Below are positions 37,817-46,507 of a stretch of DNA of 64,000 bases, piece after piece. Every line of letters starts with the position of its first letter. The first letter of the stretch is position 1. The stretch is from Variovorax paradoxus (lineage in GTDB: Bacteria; Pseudomonadota; Gammaproteobacteria; Burkholderiales; Burkholderiaceae_C). The notes under the pieces were generated by a model that was given only the letters and a program-made list of their open reading frames with translations, made no database searches and was not told where the DNA came from. The stretch is from assembly GCA_016806145.1 (NCBI GenBank), contig CP063166.1, positions 3,782,001 through 3,846,000 of the forward strand, in the 5' to 3' direction. A program made the position numbers and the translations under genes.

Positions 37817-38325
37817 GCTTCGAAGCGAAAGGCGTAGCAGGCCCGCAGCGCCTTCGCCACGTAGCGCTCGGCGGTGGCGAGCGAGACACCCAGCCGCTCG
37901 CCGATCTCGCGGCAGCTCAGGCCGTCGAACTGGGCCAGCAGGAAGGCGGTGCGCACGGCGGGCTTGAGCGTGTCGAGCATGCGGTCGATCTCGACCAGCG
38001 CCTCGAGGATCGAGAGGCGCTGCTCGGGCGAAGGCGCGGTGGCCTCGGGCATCTGCGCGAGGGTTTCGAGCCAGGCCTGCTCGAGCTCGCGGCGGCGCCA
38101 GTGGTCGATCACCAGGCCGCGCGCCACCGACGACAGGTAGGCGCGCGGCTCCTTCATGCCCACCGGTTCGCGCCGTGCCAACAGGCGCAGGAAGACGTCG
38201 TGCGCGAGGTCCGCGGCATCGAAGGCATTGCCCAGCCGACGGCGCAGCCAGCCCTGCAGCCAGCCGTGATGGTCGCTGTACAAGCTTCGGACTTCCTGCT
38301 GCAAGGCGGATTCGGCCGCGGCCAT
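37813..38325 (-). CDS. fecI: ECF sigma factor, FecI type
   Basis: 170-residue iron-starvation sigma factor. Region 2 (DLAHDVFLRLLAR near residue 39) and region 4 (LDGLSCREIGERLGVSLATAERYV-like segment near 140) are both clear. The ATG at 38325 is chosen over one nine codons upstream because a GGAGA site precedes it. It should direct transcription of the receptor operon; a Fur-box-like site lies upstream. Confidence 0.9.
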   Translation of the reverse strand: MAAAESALQQEVRSLYSDHHGWLQGWLRRRLGNAFDAADLAHDVFLRLLARREPVGMKEPRAYLSSVARGLVIDHWRRRELEQAWLETLAQMPEATAPSPEQRLSILEALVEIDRMLDTLKPAVRTAFLLAQFDGLSCREIGERLGVSLATAERYVAKALRACYAFRFEA

Positions 38326-38361
38326 GGCACTTCTCCAACGAGTGCCGGGCACCCATCAACG

Positions 38362-38380
38362 AATAAGAATAGTTCTCATT
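38362..38380 (-). promoter_or_regulatory. Fur box upstream of fecI
   Basis: The minus strand reads AATGAGAACTATTCTTATT, close to the 7-1-7 Fur consensus, about 37 bp upstream of the fecI start. Iron-dependent repression of the sigma factor is inferred. Confidence 0.72.
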
Positions 38381-38441
38381 TTATGGAATTCGGCCGGTGC
38401 CTGAAACCGTTCGTGTTCGCGCACCGGGCGGCAACCCAACG

Positions 38442-38474
38442 AAAAAGCGCCGCGGGCATCGCTGCCCGCGGCGC
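38442..38474 (-). terminator. Intrinsic terminator of the tct transporter operon
   Basis: A perfect 11-bp GC-rich stem (38447-38457 with 38464-38474) is followed on the minus strand by TTTTT. It lies 20 bp after the tctA stop and insulates the fec genes. Confidence 0.85.
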
Positions 38475-38495
38475 TGTGTCGGTTGGCGACCGGCC

Positions 38496-40016
38496 TCAGC
38501 TCGAGGCCGCGAGCCGCGCGAGTTTCTTCTCGCTCATGCGCTTGGCCACGCGCGGCAGCACCAGCACGGCGACGATCACGACGAGGATCACGATCGACTC
38601 GGGCCGCTGGAAGAACACCACCGGGCTGCCCTGCCCCATCGAGATCGCGTTGCGCAGGTTGGCCTCGGCCAGCGGGCCCAGGATCATGCCGACCACCACC
38701 GGCGCGGTCGGGAAGTCGAAGCGCCGCATCACCACGCCCAGCAGGCCGATGGCATAGAGCAGGAACAGGTCGAAGGTGTTCTGGCGCATGCCGTAGGCAC
38801 CGACGGTCGCGAAGATCAGGATGCCGGCATAGAGCTGCGGCTTCGGGATCTTCAGCAGCTTGACCCACAGGCCCACCATCGGCAGGTTCAGCACCAGCAG
38901 CATGAGGTTGCCGATGTAGAGCGAGGCGATCAGCGCCCACACCAGCGCGGCCGAGGTGGTGAACAGCTGCGGGCCCGGCTGGATGCCGTAGTTCTGGAAC
39001 GCGCCCAGCATGATGGCCGTGGTGTTCGAGGTCGGGATGCCGAGCGTGAGCAGCGGGATCAGCGCGGCCGTCACGGTGGCGTTGTTCGCGGCCTCGGGAC
39101 CGGCCACGCCCTCGATGGCGCCGGTGGTGCCGAACTCGCTCTTGGCGTCGGCGTCCTTCGCCATCTTCTTCTCGGTGGCATAGCTCAGGAAGGTCGGGAT
39201 CTCGGTGCCGCCGGCCGGGATGCAGCCGAAGGGCGTGCCGATGGCGGCGCCGCGCAGCCAGGCCGGGATCGAGCGCTTCCAGTCGCGCTTCGTCATGTGC
39301 ACCCGGGTCAGCTTGTTCTGGCCCTCGACCACGCGGCCCTCGTAGAGCACCGCGTAGAGCACCTCGGCCACCGCGAACAGGCCCACGGCCACCAGCACGA
39401 TCTCGATGCCGTCGAGCAGCTCGGGCATGTCGCCCGTGTAGCGGCCCTGGCCCGAGATCTGGTCGAGGCCGACGCAGCCGATCGCGAGGCCCGCGAACAG
39501 TGCCGTCATGCCGCGCAGCGTGCTCTTGCCGAGCACCGCGCTCACGGTGGTGAAGGCCAGCAGCATCAGGAGGAAATACTCGGGCGCCGCGAGCCGCACC
39601 GCGTAGTCGGCCACGAAGGGCGCGAACAGCGTGACGACCACGGTGGCGATGGTGCCGGCGACGAAAGAGCCGATGGCCGCGGTGGCGAGCGCGGCGCCCG
39701 CGCGGCCGCTCTTGGCCATCTTGTTGCCCTCCATCGCCGTCACCATGCTGGCGGTTTCGCCGGGCGTGTTGAGCAGGATCGAGGTGGTCGAGCCGCCGTA
39801 CATGGCGCCGTAGTAGATGCCCGAGAAGAAGATCATCGAGGCCGTGATGTCGACCTTGCCGGTGATCGGCAGCAGCATCGCCACCGCCACCGCGGGGCCG
39901 ATGCCGGGCAGCACGCCGACGGCCGTGCCCAGTGCGCAGCCGATCAGGCACCACAGCAGGTTGATCGGGGTGATCGCGGCCGCGAAGCCGCTCATGAGGG
40001 CGTTGAAGATGTCCAT
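38496..40016 (-). CDS. tctA: Tripartite tricarboxylate transporter, large permease TctA
   Basis: 506-residue inner-membrane protein with about twelve helices. The family motifs [19 protein letters not shown] (~residue 33), [15 protein letters not shown] and [15 protein letters not shown] are present. It imports citrate-like or other carboxylates with TctB and the periplasmic TctC. Last gene of the operon. Confidence 0.93.
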   Translation of the reverse strand: MDIFNALMSGFAAAITPINLLWCLIGCALGTAVGVLPGIGPAVAVAMLLPITGKVDITASMIFFSGIYYGAMYGGSTTSILLNTPGETASMVTAMEGNKMAKSGRAGAALATAAIGSFVAGTIATVVVTLFAPFVADYAVRLAAPEYFLLMLLAFTTVSAVLGKSTLRGMTALFAGLAIGCVGLDQISGQGRYTGDMPELLDGIEIVLVAVGLFAVAEVLYAVLYEGRVVEGQNKLTRVHMTKRDWKRSIPAWLRGAAIGTPFGCIPAGGTEIPTFLSYATEKKMAKDADAKSEFGTTGAIEGVAGPEAANNATVTAALIPLLTLGIPTSNTTAIMLGAFQNYGIQPGPQLFTTSAALVWALIASLYIGNLMLLVLNLPMVGLWVKLLKIPKPQLYAGILIFATVGAYGMRQNTFDLFLLYAIGLLGVVMRRFDFPTAPVVVGMILGPLAEANLRNAISMGQGSPVVFFQRPESIVILVVIVAVLVLPRVAKRMSEKKLARLAASS

Positions 40017-40031
40017 GTCAGGCCTCCCGCT

Positions 40032-40072
40032 GGGCCGCCCCGAGGGAGGCCTGCGCCCCCTCGGGGGGCAGC
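40032..40072. repeat. GC-rich inverted repeat between tctB and tctA
   Basis: GCCGCCCCGAGGG and CCCTCGGGGGGCAGC form a stem-loop inside the 89-bp tctB-tctA gap. Similar Gly-rich-looking stems recur in intergenic regions of Comamonadaceae (from general knowledge), so this may be a dispersed extragenic repeat or an mRNA-processing hairpin. Confidence 0.45.
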
Positions 40073-40105
40073 GAATACACGAAGTGATGAGCGTGGGGGT
40101 TCATG

Positions 40106-40666
40106 TCAGATCCACCCGGTAGCAGTGAGGCCCGGCAGGCTGATGGCCAGGAACTTGGTGAACATCCAGAACACCGGCGCCGAGATCGCGACGCCGGTCA
40201 GGAAATCGATCCCCCAGGTCCGCGCCGAACCGGCGGCCGCCTGGCCGCTCGCGCGGCGCAGGCCCTGCACCGCGAGCAGGTAGCACAGCGCGCAGCTCAG
40301 GATGAAGCCGATGGTGGTGATCAGCGCCGCGTTGAGCAGCAGCCCGGCCGAGACCCAGACGAAGCCGGGCCAGTAGGCGCGGTCGTCGCCCGAGGGCGCC
40401 TCGAGTTCGCGGAAGCCGCCGCTGCGCGCTTCCCAGGTGATCCAGGCGCCGCAGATGATCAGCACGATGGACACCAGCCAGGGCAGGAAGTTGGGACCGA
40501 CGCCGCCGTAGCCGGCCTCGGAGGAAATGCCGATGGCGCCATAGGCCAGCGCGACGCCGGTCAGCAGCACGCCGACGCCGACGACCGTCTGGGGCCATGG
40601 CGCGGACGGCGCGGCGGGGGCGGCGCCCGGTTCGGGAGGCGCCATCGAGGGATTTGGTGTTGTCAT
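40106..40666 (-). CDS. tctB: Tripartite tricarboxylate transporter, small permease TctB
   Basis: 186-residue inner-membrane protein with four predicted helices after a Pro/Ala-rich cytosolic start. The TctB pattern GVGPNFLPWLVSIVLIICG is seen near residue 54. It lies between tctC and tctA on the same strand. Confidence 0.88.
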   Translation of the reverse strand: MTTPNPSMAPPEPGAAPAAPSAPWPQTVVGVGVLLTGVALAYGAIGISSEAGYGGVGPNFLPWLVSIVLIICGAWITWEARSGGFRELEAPSGDDRAYWPGFVWVSAGLLLNAALITTIGFILSCALCYLLAVQGLRRASGQAAAGSARTWGIDFLTGVAISAPVFWMFTKFLAISLPGLTATGWI

Positions 40667-40706
40667 TTCTGCTCCCGGATTCGAGCGAGACGGGCTGGAT
40701 TTGAAA

Positions 40707-40738
40707 ACGGCACGCTGTCGTGAGGGACAGCGCGCCGT
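40707..40738 (-). terminator. Intrinsic terminator/attenuator between tctC and tctB
   Basis: A 13-bp stem with one mismatch (40707-40719 with 40726-40738, 6-nt loop) is followed on the minus strand by TTTT. It should reduce read-through, so that the binding protein is made in excess over the membrane parts. Confidence 0.7.
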
Positions 40739-40760
40739 GTGGGCTGGGTGGAGCGCAGGC

Positions 40761-41720
40761 TCAGACCATGCCGGACTTGGCCATGATGGCGCGCAGGCTC
40801 GCGAAGTCGTCGTCGACGAACTTGCTGAAGGCGTCGCCCGACAGCACGGCCGGCGTCCAGTCGTTCTTCTTGAGCGACTCGGCCCACGAGGAGCTCTTGA
40901 GCGCGGCCAGCACCATCTCGGTCAGGGCCTTGCGCTGCTCGGCGCTGATGCCGGGCGCGCCGTATACGCCGCGCCAGTTGCCGATCTCGACGTCGATGCC
41001 CTGCTCCTTGAGCGTGGGCACGTTGATGCCGGGCAGGCGCTGGGCCGAGGTGACGGCGATGGGCTTCATCTTGCCGGCCGCGATGTATTCGGCGAACTCG
41101 CTGTAGCCGCTGCCGCCGATGGTGACGTTGCCGCCGAGGATGGCCGCGGTGGCCTCGCCGCCTCCGCGGAAGGCCACGTAGTTGATCTTCGAGGGATCGG
41201 CGCCGACCTTCTGCGCGATCATGGCCGCGGCGATGTGCTCGGTGGAGCCGCGCGAACCGCCGCCCCACTTGACGCTGCCCGGGTCCTTCTTGAGCTGCTC
41301 GACCACGTCCTTCATGGTCTTGAACGGCGAGTTCGAGGGCAGCACGAAGACGTTGTATTCGGTGGTCATGCGCGCGATCGGCGTGGCCTGCTCGAGCTTG
41401 ACCGGCGGCTTGCCGGTGATGATGCCGCCCAGCATGACCGAGCCCATCACCATCAGGGCGTTGGGATCGCCCTTGGAACCGTTGACGAACTGGGCCAGGC
41501 CCAGCGCACCGGCGGCGCCGCCCTTGTTGTCGTAGGCGACCGTGTCGGCCACCTTGGCGTCCGTCAGCGCCTTGCCCAGCGCGCGACCCGTGGTGTCCCA
41601 TCCGCCGCCGGGGTTGGCGGGAATCATCATCTTGACGTTGGCGGCGGCACGCGCCGACAGCGGCAGCGCGCCGGCGGCGGCCAGCGCGGCCAGGGACTTC
41701 AAAAAGGTATCGCGACGCAT
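40761..41720 (-). CDS. tctC: Periplasmic tricarboxylate-binding protein TctC (Bug family)
   Basis: 319-residue solute-binding protein with a signal peptide (cleavage after SARA, about residue 25) and the Bug fold pattern (IPANPGGGWDTTGRALGKAL, AYDNKGGAAGALGLA). It delivers a di- or tricarboxylate to TctAB. First gene of the operon, divergent from the tctDE two-component system. Confidence 0.93.
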   Translation of the reverse strand: MRRDTFLKSLAALAAAGALPLSARAAANVKMMIPANPGGGWDTTGRALGKALTDAKVADTVAYDNKGGAAGALGLAQFVNGSKGDPNALMVMGSVMLGGIITGKPPVKLEQATPIARMTTEYNVFVLPSNSPFKTMKDVVEQLKKDPGSVKWGGGSRGSTEHIAAAMIAQKVGADPSKINYVAFRGGGEATAAILGGNVTIGGSGYSEFAEYIAAGKMKPIAVTSAQRLPGINVPTLKEQGIDVEIGNWRGVYGAPGISAEQRKALTEMVLAALKSSSWAESLKKNDWTPAVLSGDAFSKFVDDDFASLRAIMAKSGMV

Positions 41721-41883
41721 CGTTGGTGTCTCCTGAGGGGGAAAAGGAACGGAACCTGACTTGGACCTGAACCGCTATCATGCGCCGCCCCGCTGTCAGT
41801 TGGCTGTCCACCGGACTGGGGAAAACACCGAAGCCCTCCCCGCCCCGAGCCCCCCTGCGCGAGCCCGCCGGCCGCCCCGATCC

Positions 41884-42564
41884 ATGAAGTTGCTGCTGGT
41901 CGAAGACGATCCCTCGATGCAGGTCACGCTGCAGCGCAGCCTCGCGCGCCGCAAGATCGACGTGCGGGTCTGCGGCGACGGCGCGCTCGCGCTCGAGCAC
42001 TGGCGCGCGGTCGAGCCCGACGTGGTGGCGCTCGACCTGAGCCTGCCCAACCTCGACGGCCTGCAGGTGCTGGCGCAGGCGCGCGCCGAGGGCCTGCGCA
42101 CGCCGGTGCTGCTGCTGACCGCGCGCGGCACCGTGGGCGACCGCATCGTCGGCCTCAACGCCGGCGCCGACGACTACCTGCCCAAGCCCTTCGACCTCGA
42201 CGAGCTCGAGGCCCGCATCCGCGCGCTGCGCCGGCGCAACCAGAACGCCGGACCCGACCCGGTGCTCAATCCGCAGGAGGTCGGCGGCCTGCGCTTCGAG
42301 CCCGACAGCGGCGCCATCTACCACCGCGCCGAGGTGCTCGAACTCACGCCGCGCGAGCTCGCGCTGCTCAAGGCGCTGATGATGAAGCCCGGCCACGCGC
42401 TCACCAAGGAACGGCTGTTCGAGCTGGTGTTCCCGGGCGAGACCGACGTGCAGTACGAGGCGGTCGAGGTGGTGGTGTACCGGCTGCGCAAGAAGCTCGT
42501 GGGCACCGGCGCCGCGCTGATGACGCTGCGCGGCCTGGGCTACCTGCTTCGCGCCGAGCCATGA
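41884..42564 (+). CDS. tctD: Response regulator TctD
   Basis: 226-residue OmpR-type regulator: receiver domain with phosphoacceptor Asp51 and conserved Lys in PKPFD near residue 101, then a winged-helix DNA-binding domain (ELTPRELALLKALMMKPGHALTKERL). Divergently placed from tctC with a 163-bp shared gap, so it should activate the transporter in response to substrate. Confidence 0.92.
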   Translation: MKLLLVEDDPSMQVTLQRSLARRKIDVRVCGDGALALEHWRAVEPDVVALDLSLPNLDGLQVLAQARAEGLRTPVLLLTARGTVGDRIVGLNAGADDYLPKPFDLDELEARIRALRRRNQNAGPDPVLNPQEVGGLRFEPDSGAIYHRAEVLELTPRELALLKALMMKPGHALTKERLFELVFPGETDVQYEAVEVVVYRLRKKLVGTGAALMTLRGLGYLLRAEP

Positions 42565-43982
42565 CGGCCAACCTGTCGCTGCGCGCGAGGCTGCTGTTCG
42601 GCATCCTCGCGCCGGTCGCGCTGCTGATCGTGATCAACAGCGTGAGCCTCTACCGCCAGAGCCTGGCCGCCGCCACCACCGCCTACGACCGCACGCTGCT
42701 CGCCTCGGCCAAGACCATCGGCGAGCAGCTCGACGTGGAGGGCTACGACGAGCGAGCCGAGCTGCGCGCGATCGTGCCCTACTCGGCGCTCGAGGCCTTC
42801 GAAGCCGACAACCGCAGCCGGCTCTTCTACCGCGTCTCGACGCTGCAGGGCGAGATGATCTCGGGCTTCGCCGAGCTGCCGTTCTGGCATGGCCGCATTC
42901 CCGATCGCACGCCTTATGCCGCGCTGGTCGACTTCTACGACGCGCGCTTTCGCGACCAGCCGGTGCGCGTGGCGGTGCTGCTGCAACCGGTGGCCAGCGC
43001 GCGCGGCCGCGGCATGGCCGTGGTGCAGGTGGCCGAGACCCTGGAGCTGCGCGAGACCCTGGTGCGCAAGCTGCTGCTCGACACGCTCTGGCGCCAGCTG
43101 CTGCTGATGGGCGTGATCGCGGCCGTCACCGTGTTCGTGGTGCAGCGCGCGACCCGGCCGGTGCGCCAGCTCGGCGAGGCGATCGACCGGCGCGCCGCCG
43201 ACGACCTCTCGCCGATCGACGCACCCGACGCGCCGCGCGAGCTGCGCCCGCTGATCGATGCCACCACCGAGGTCATGGGACGGCTGCAGCGGCTGCTCGA
43301 CCACCAGAAGCGCTTCGTGCGCGACAGCGCGCACCAGCTGCGCACCCCGCTGGCGGTGCTCAAGGCGCAGGTGCAGTCGGCGCGCCGCGGCGACCTGGCG
43401 CCCGAGCAGGCGCTGGTCGAGATCAACCAGACCGTGGACCGCGCGACCGCGCTGGCCAACCAGATGCTGTCGCTGGCCAAGGTCGAGCAGCTGCGCCAGC
43501 AGCCCGAGTCGGTGCGGCTCGACCTGGCCGAGGTGGTGCGCCAGATCGTGCTCGACCTGTCGCCGCTGATCGCCGACAAGGCGCTGGACTTCGAGCTCGA
43601 CGCCGACGCGCCGGTGCCGGTGCGCGCCCACCGCTGGATGCTGCAGGAGCTCACGCGCAACCTGCTGCACAACGCGATCAAGCAGTCGCCGGCCGGCGGG
43701 GCGCTGTCGGTGGCGGTGCGCGCCGAGGCCGGCGAGGCGATGCTGCGGGTGCGCGACAGCGGCCCGGGCATCTCCGCCGAGCTGCGGCAGCGGCTGTTCG
43801 CGCCCTTCTCGGCCGGCGACAGCGCCAGCGGCTCGGGCCTGGGCCTCGCGATCTGCCGCGAGATCGTGCTCGCGCTCGACGGCCGGATCGCGCTCGACAA
43901 CCGCACGGGGCCCGACACGCGGGACAATATCGCCGGGCTCGACGCCGTCGTGCACTTGCCACTGGACCGGCACAACTCCTGA
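42561..43982 (+). CDS. tctE: Sensor histidine kinase TctE
   Basis: 473-residue inner-membrane kinase: helices at ~11-30 and ~178-195 enclose a periplasmic sensor of the TctE type, followed by a HAMP-like linker, the H-box DSAHQLRTP with phosphorylated His258, and an ATPase domain (N-box HNAIKQSP, G-boxes RDSGPGIS and GSGLGLAI). Its ATG overlaps the tctD stop by 4 bp. Confidence 0.92.
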   Translation: MTANLSLRARLLFGILAPVALLIVINSVSLYRQSLAAATTAYDRTLLASAKTIGEQLDVEGYDERAELRAIVPYSALEAFEADNRSRLFYRVSTLQGEMISGFAELPFWHGRIPDRTPYAALVDFYDARFRDQPVRVAVLLQPVASARGRGMAVVQVAETLELRETLVRKLLLDTLWRQLLLMGVIAAVTVFVVQRATRPVRQLGEAIDRRAADDLSPIDAPDAPRELRPLIDATTEVMGRLQRLLDHQKRFVRDSAHQLRTPLAVLKAQVQSARRGDLAPEQALVEINQTVDRATALANQMLSLAKVEQLRQQPESVRLDLAEVVRQIVLDLSPLIADKALDFELDADAPVPVRAHRWMLQELTRNLLHNAIKQSPAGGALSVAVRAEAGEAMLRVRDSGPGISAELRQRLFAPFSAGDSASGSGLGLAICREIVLALDGRIALDNRTGPDTRDNIAGLDAVVHLPLDRHNS

Positions 43983-43985
43983 CTT

Positions 43986-44414
43986 ATGGATCGTCTTCGC
44001 ATCGACAAATGGCTCTGGGCCGCCCGCTTCTTCAAGACCCGCTCGCTGGCGGCCGAGGAGATCGGCAAGAACCGCATCCTGGTGAACGGCGATGTCGCCA
44101 AGGCCTCGCGCGAGGTCAAGGTCGGCGACACCGTCTCGATCCGGCTCGGCCCGCTGACCCGCACCGTCGCCGTGCGCGGCCTCAGCGGCCAGCGCGGCCC
44201 GGCGCCCGTGGCCCAGCAGCTCTACGAGGAAACGCCCGAGAGCCTGGCGGCGCAGGCCGCCTTCCGCGAGCAGCGCCGCATGGGCAGCGAACCCGCGCTC
44301 GCCATCGAGCAGGGCCGCCCGACCAAGCGCGACCGGCGCGTGCTCGACGACGCGGCGCGCCATGCCGAGTGGGACAACCGCTGGAGCGCCTCGATCGATC
44401 CCGACGAGCGCTGA
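43986..44414 (+). CDS. hslR: Hsp15-like S4-domain RNA-binding protein
   Basis: 142-residue protein starting with an S4 domain (RIDKWLWAARFFKTRSLA, residues 4-21, and KNRILVNGDVAKAS) and ending in a basic tail. Hsp15 rescues stalled 50S subunits carrying nascent chains. Only 3 bp after tctE, so probably co-transcribed by chance of packing rather than by shared function. Confidence 0.88.
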   Translation: MDRLRIDKWLWAARFFKTRSLAAEEIGKNRILVNGDVAKASREVKVGDTVSIRLGPLTRTVAVRGLSGQRGPAPVAQQLYEETPESLAAQAAFREQRRMGSEPALAIEQGRPTKRDRRVLDDAARHAEWDNRWSASIDPDER

Positions 44415-44476
44415 CAGCCGCGGCGCGCCCATCGCGTACCCTGTGGCCTTCGTTCATTCAACGGAGACCGCAGGCC

Positions 44477-45283
44477 ATGGCCAGCTTCAAGAAGTACCGC
44501 GTCGGCAGCAAGTTCCAGCTCTCCGACCTCGATCCCGGCGACACGCCCTTCCTCAAGGGCAACGAGGCCGCGCAGCGTGACCGCCTCGACGCCCTGGCAA
44601 TCGAGCTCGACGAACTGCAGAACCTGCTGCATGCCGAAGGCCGCCGCAAGCTGCTGGTGGTGCTGCAGGGCATGGACACCAGCGGCAAGGACGGCACCGT
44701 GCGCTGGGTGTTCTCGCGCACCTCGCCGCTGGGCGTGCGCGTGAGCGCCTTCAAGGCGCCCAACGACGAGGAGCGCGCGCACGACTACCTGTGGCGCTGC
44801 CATGCGGTGGTGCCGCGCACCGGCGAGGTCATGGTGTGGAACCGCAGCCACTACGAGGATGTGCTGGTGCCGGTGGTCGAGGGCTGGATCGACAAGGCCG
44901 AGACGAAGCGCCGCTACGCGCAGATCAACGACTTCGAGCGCCTGCTCGTGGAGACCGGCACCACCATCGTCAAGTGCATGCTGCACATCGACAAGGAGGA
45001 GCAGCGCCAGCGGCTGCAGGCGCGCATCGACACGCCCGGCAAGGAATGGAAGTTCAGCATGGCCGACCTCGAGGTGCGCACCAAGTGGGATGCCTACCAG
45101 CGCGCCTACGACAAGGCGCTGGGCGCGACCTCGAGCGCGCATGCGCCCTGGCACGTGATCCCGGCCAACAGCAAGCGGCACCGCAACCTGATGATCGCCG
45201 AGCTGCTGGTGAAGACGCTGCACGAGATGGACCTGAAGCCGCCGCCGGCCGATCCCGCGTTGCGCGGGCTGATCGTGAACTGA
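44477..45283 (+). CDS. ppk2: Polyphosphate kinase 2 family protein
   Basis: 268-residue P-loop kinase that moves phosphate between polyphosphate and nucleotides. Walker A is GMDTSGKDG (65-73), the Walker B-like region is MVWNRSHYEDV, and the lid Arg/Lys segments follow. The single domain fits class I/III PPK2; which nucleotide it prefers cannot be read from the sequence. Confidence 0.9.
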   Translation: MASFKKYRVGSKFQLSDLDPGDTPFLKGNEAAQRDRLDALAIELDELQNLLHAEGRRKLLVVLQGMDTSGKDGTVRWVFSRTSPLGVRVSAFKAPNDEERAHDYLWRCHAVVPRTGEVMVWNRSHYEDVLVPVVEGWIDKAETKRRYAQINDFERLLVETGTTIVKCMLHIDKEEQRQRLQARIDTPGKEWKFSMADLEVRTKWDAYQRAYDKALGATSSAHAPWHVIPANSKRHRNLMIAELLVKTLHEMDLKPPPADPALRGLIVN

Positions 45284-45434
45284 GCAGCACGCGTTCAAGG
45301 GCCGAGCGCCCGCGCGCGGACTGCGCGAACGCCTACGCGACGCCGTCATGGGAGCGAACTAAGGTTCAACCGTGCGGATCGAGGCCCATGCAACGGTGCT
45401 TCGCCGCGCATCCACTCCCATGAAGGACTCCAAC

Positions 45435-45629
45435 ATGAAAAAGACCCTCTTCATCGTCGCGGCCGCCCTCGGCCTGCTCGCTTCCTCCGGCGCCGTCATG
45501 GCCCAGCCCCATGGCGGCCCCGGCTACGACCGGCCGCACATGGCGCCGCACCACCGCAAGCACAAGGTGTGGGTGCCGGCCCATCGCGAGCACGGCCGGC
45601 TGGTGCGCGGGCACTACGTCTGGCGTTGA
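45435..45629 (+). CDS. Small secreted His/Arg-rich protein
   Basis: 64-residue protein: signal peptide to about residue 23 (SSGAVMA), then a 41-residue mature part rich in His, Pro, Gly and Arg with HKVWVPAHRE and VRGHYVW. It resembles short RcnB-like or YXWXXGHW-type periplasmic proteins but is too short to assign. The AAGGA site before the ATG at 45435 decides the start; an alternative lies five codons upstream. Confidence 0.75.
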   Translation: MKKTLFIVAAALGLLASSGAVMAQPHGGPGYDRPHMAPHHRKHKVWVPAHREHGRLVRGHYVWR

Positions 45630-45645
45630 GCCAGCCCAACGAAAA

Positions 45646-45670
45646 AGCGGCGCCGAGGCGCCGCTTTTTT
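45646..45670. terminator. Bidirectional intrinsic terminator
   Basis: A GC-rich 8-9-bp stem (AGCGGCGCC with GGCGCCGCT) is flanked by A5 on the left and T6 on the right. It can end the small secreted protein gene from the left and the lipoprotein gene from the right. Confidence 0.85.
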
Positions 45671-45691
45671 CTGGGCGGGTGAGCACCCGGT

Positions 45692-46360
45692 TCAGGAGCG
45701 CCGCACGGGCGCCTGCGCCAGCACGCGGCACTGGCCGAACTCGCAGCGCACGGCCCAGGTGCCGCCGTTCTCGCACGGCACGGTGTAGGCCTCGTAGCCC
45801 GGGCCCTTGGCCGTGAGCTCGGCGCGCGGCTGCAGGTTGCAGCGGCCGTTCTTCGCGATGCGTTCGACGTTGTAGGTGTCGACGCCGGTGCGGCGCGGCG
45901 CGAACGACTCGACCGGCGAATAGCCGTAGGCGTAGAAGCTGTCGCGCACGTTCGGGTCGAGGTTGCGGTAGCCGCGCTTGGCCATGCAGTGCACGACGGC
46001 GATCTGCTGGTGCTCGGCGATCACCGACTCGGGCGGCCGCGAGTTCATGTCGACGATGACGGCGGCGAGGCCGGTCCAAGCGGCCGCGCCCGCGATGCCC
46101 TGGCCGTGCACGGTGATCAGGCCCAGGCCGAAGGCGGCCCACATCCAGTCGTTGTCCTCGTTGCGCGCGGTGATGCGCGTGGCGGCGGTGCGGCACTCGG
46201 CCACGTCGGCGTCGTAGCGGACACGGTCCACGCCTTGCATCGCGACCTTCGGCACATAGGACAGGCCGCGGCCGGTTCCGGGCTCGGTCGGCGTCGGCGG
46301 CGCGCTGACGCAGCCGGCCAGGACCACGACCGCGCACGCAAGGCTCAACAGCAGCTTCAT
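45692..46360 (-). CDS. Putative lipoprotein of unknown function
   Basis: 222-residue protein with a lipobox VLAGC at residues 13-17, so a lipidated envelope protein. A short hydrophobic, Gly/Ala-rich segment (AAFGLGLITVHGQGIAGAAAWTGLAAVI, positions about 75-102) resembles a glycine-zipper-like region. Several cysteines lie in the C-terminal half. I recognise no characterised family. Divergent from the ABC exporter gene. Confidence 0.8.
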   Translation of the reverse strand: MKLLLSLACAVVVLAGCVSAPPTPTEPGTGRGLSYVPKVAMQGVDRVRYDADVAECRTAATRITARNEDNDWMWAAFGLGLITVHGQGIAGAAAWTGLAAVIVDMNSRPPESVIAEHQQIAVVHCMAKRGYRNLDPNVRDSFYAYGYSPVESFAPRRTGVDTYNVERIAKNGRCNLQPRAELTAKGPGYEAYTVPCENGGTWAVRCEFGQCRVLAQAPVRRS

Positions 46361-46507
46361 GGGATCCCCTCGTCCTCTACTTCGCGTAAGTTGCGGCGGA
46401 TTTAACCATACATAAAGTTACTTTTGCATCGCCTCGTTGCGGATCAGCGACGCGCGCGTGCCGCGCTCCTACGCCGGGCGCCCCCGCGCCTTGGGCACAC
46501 TGCGCCC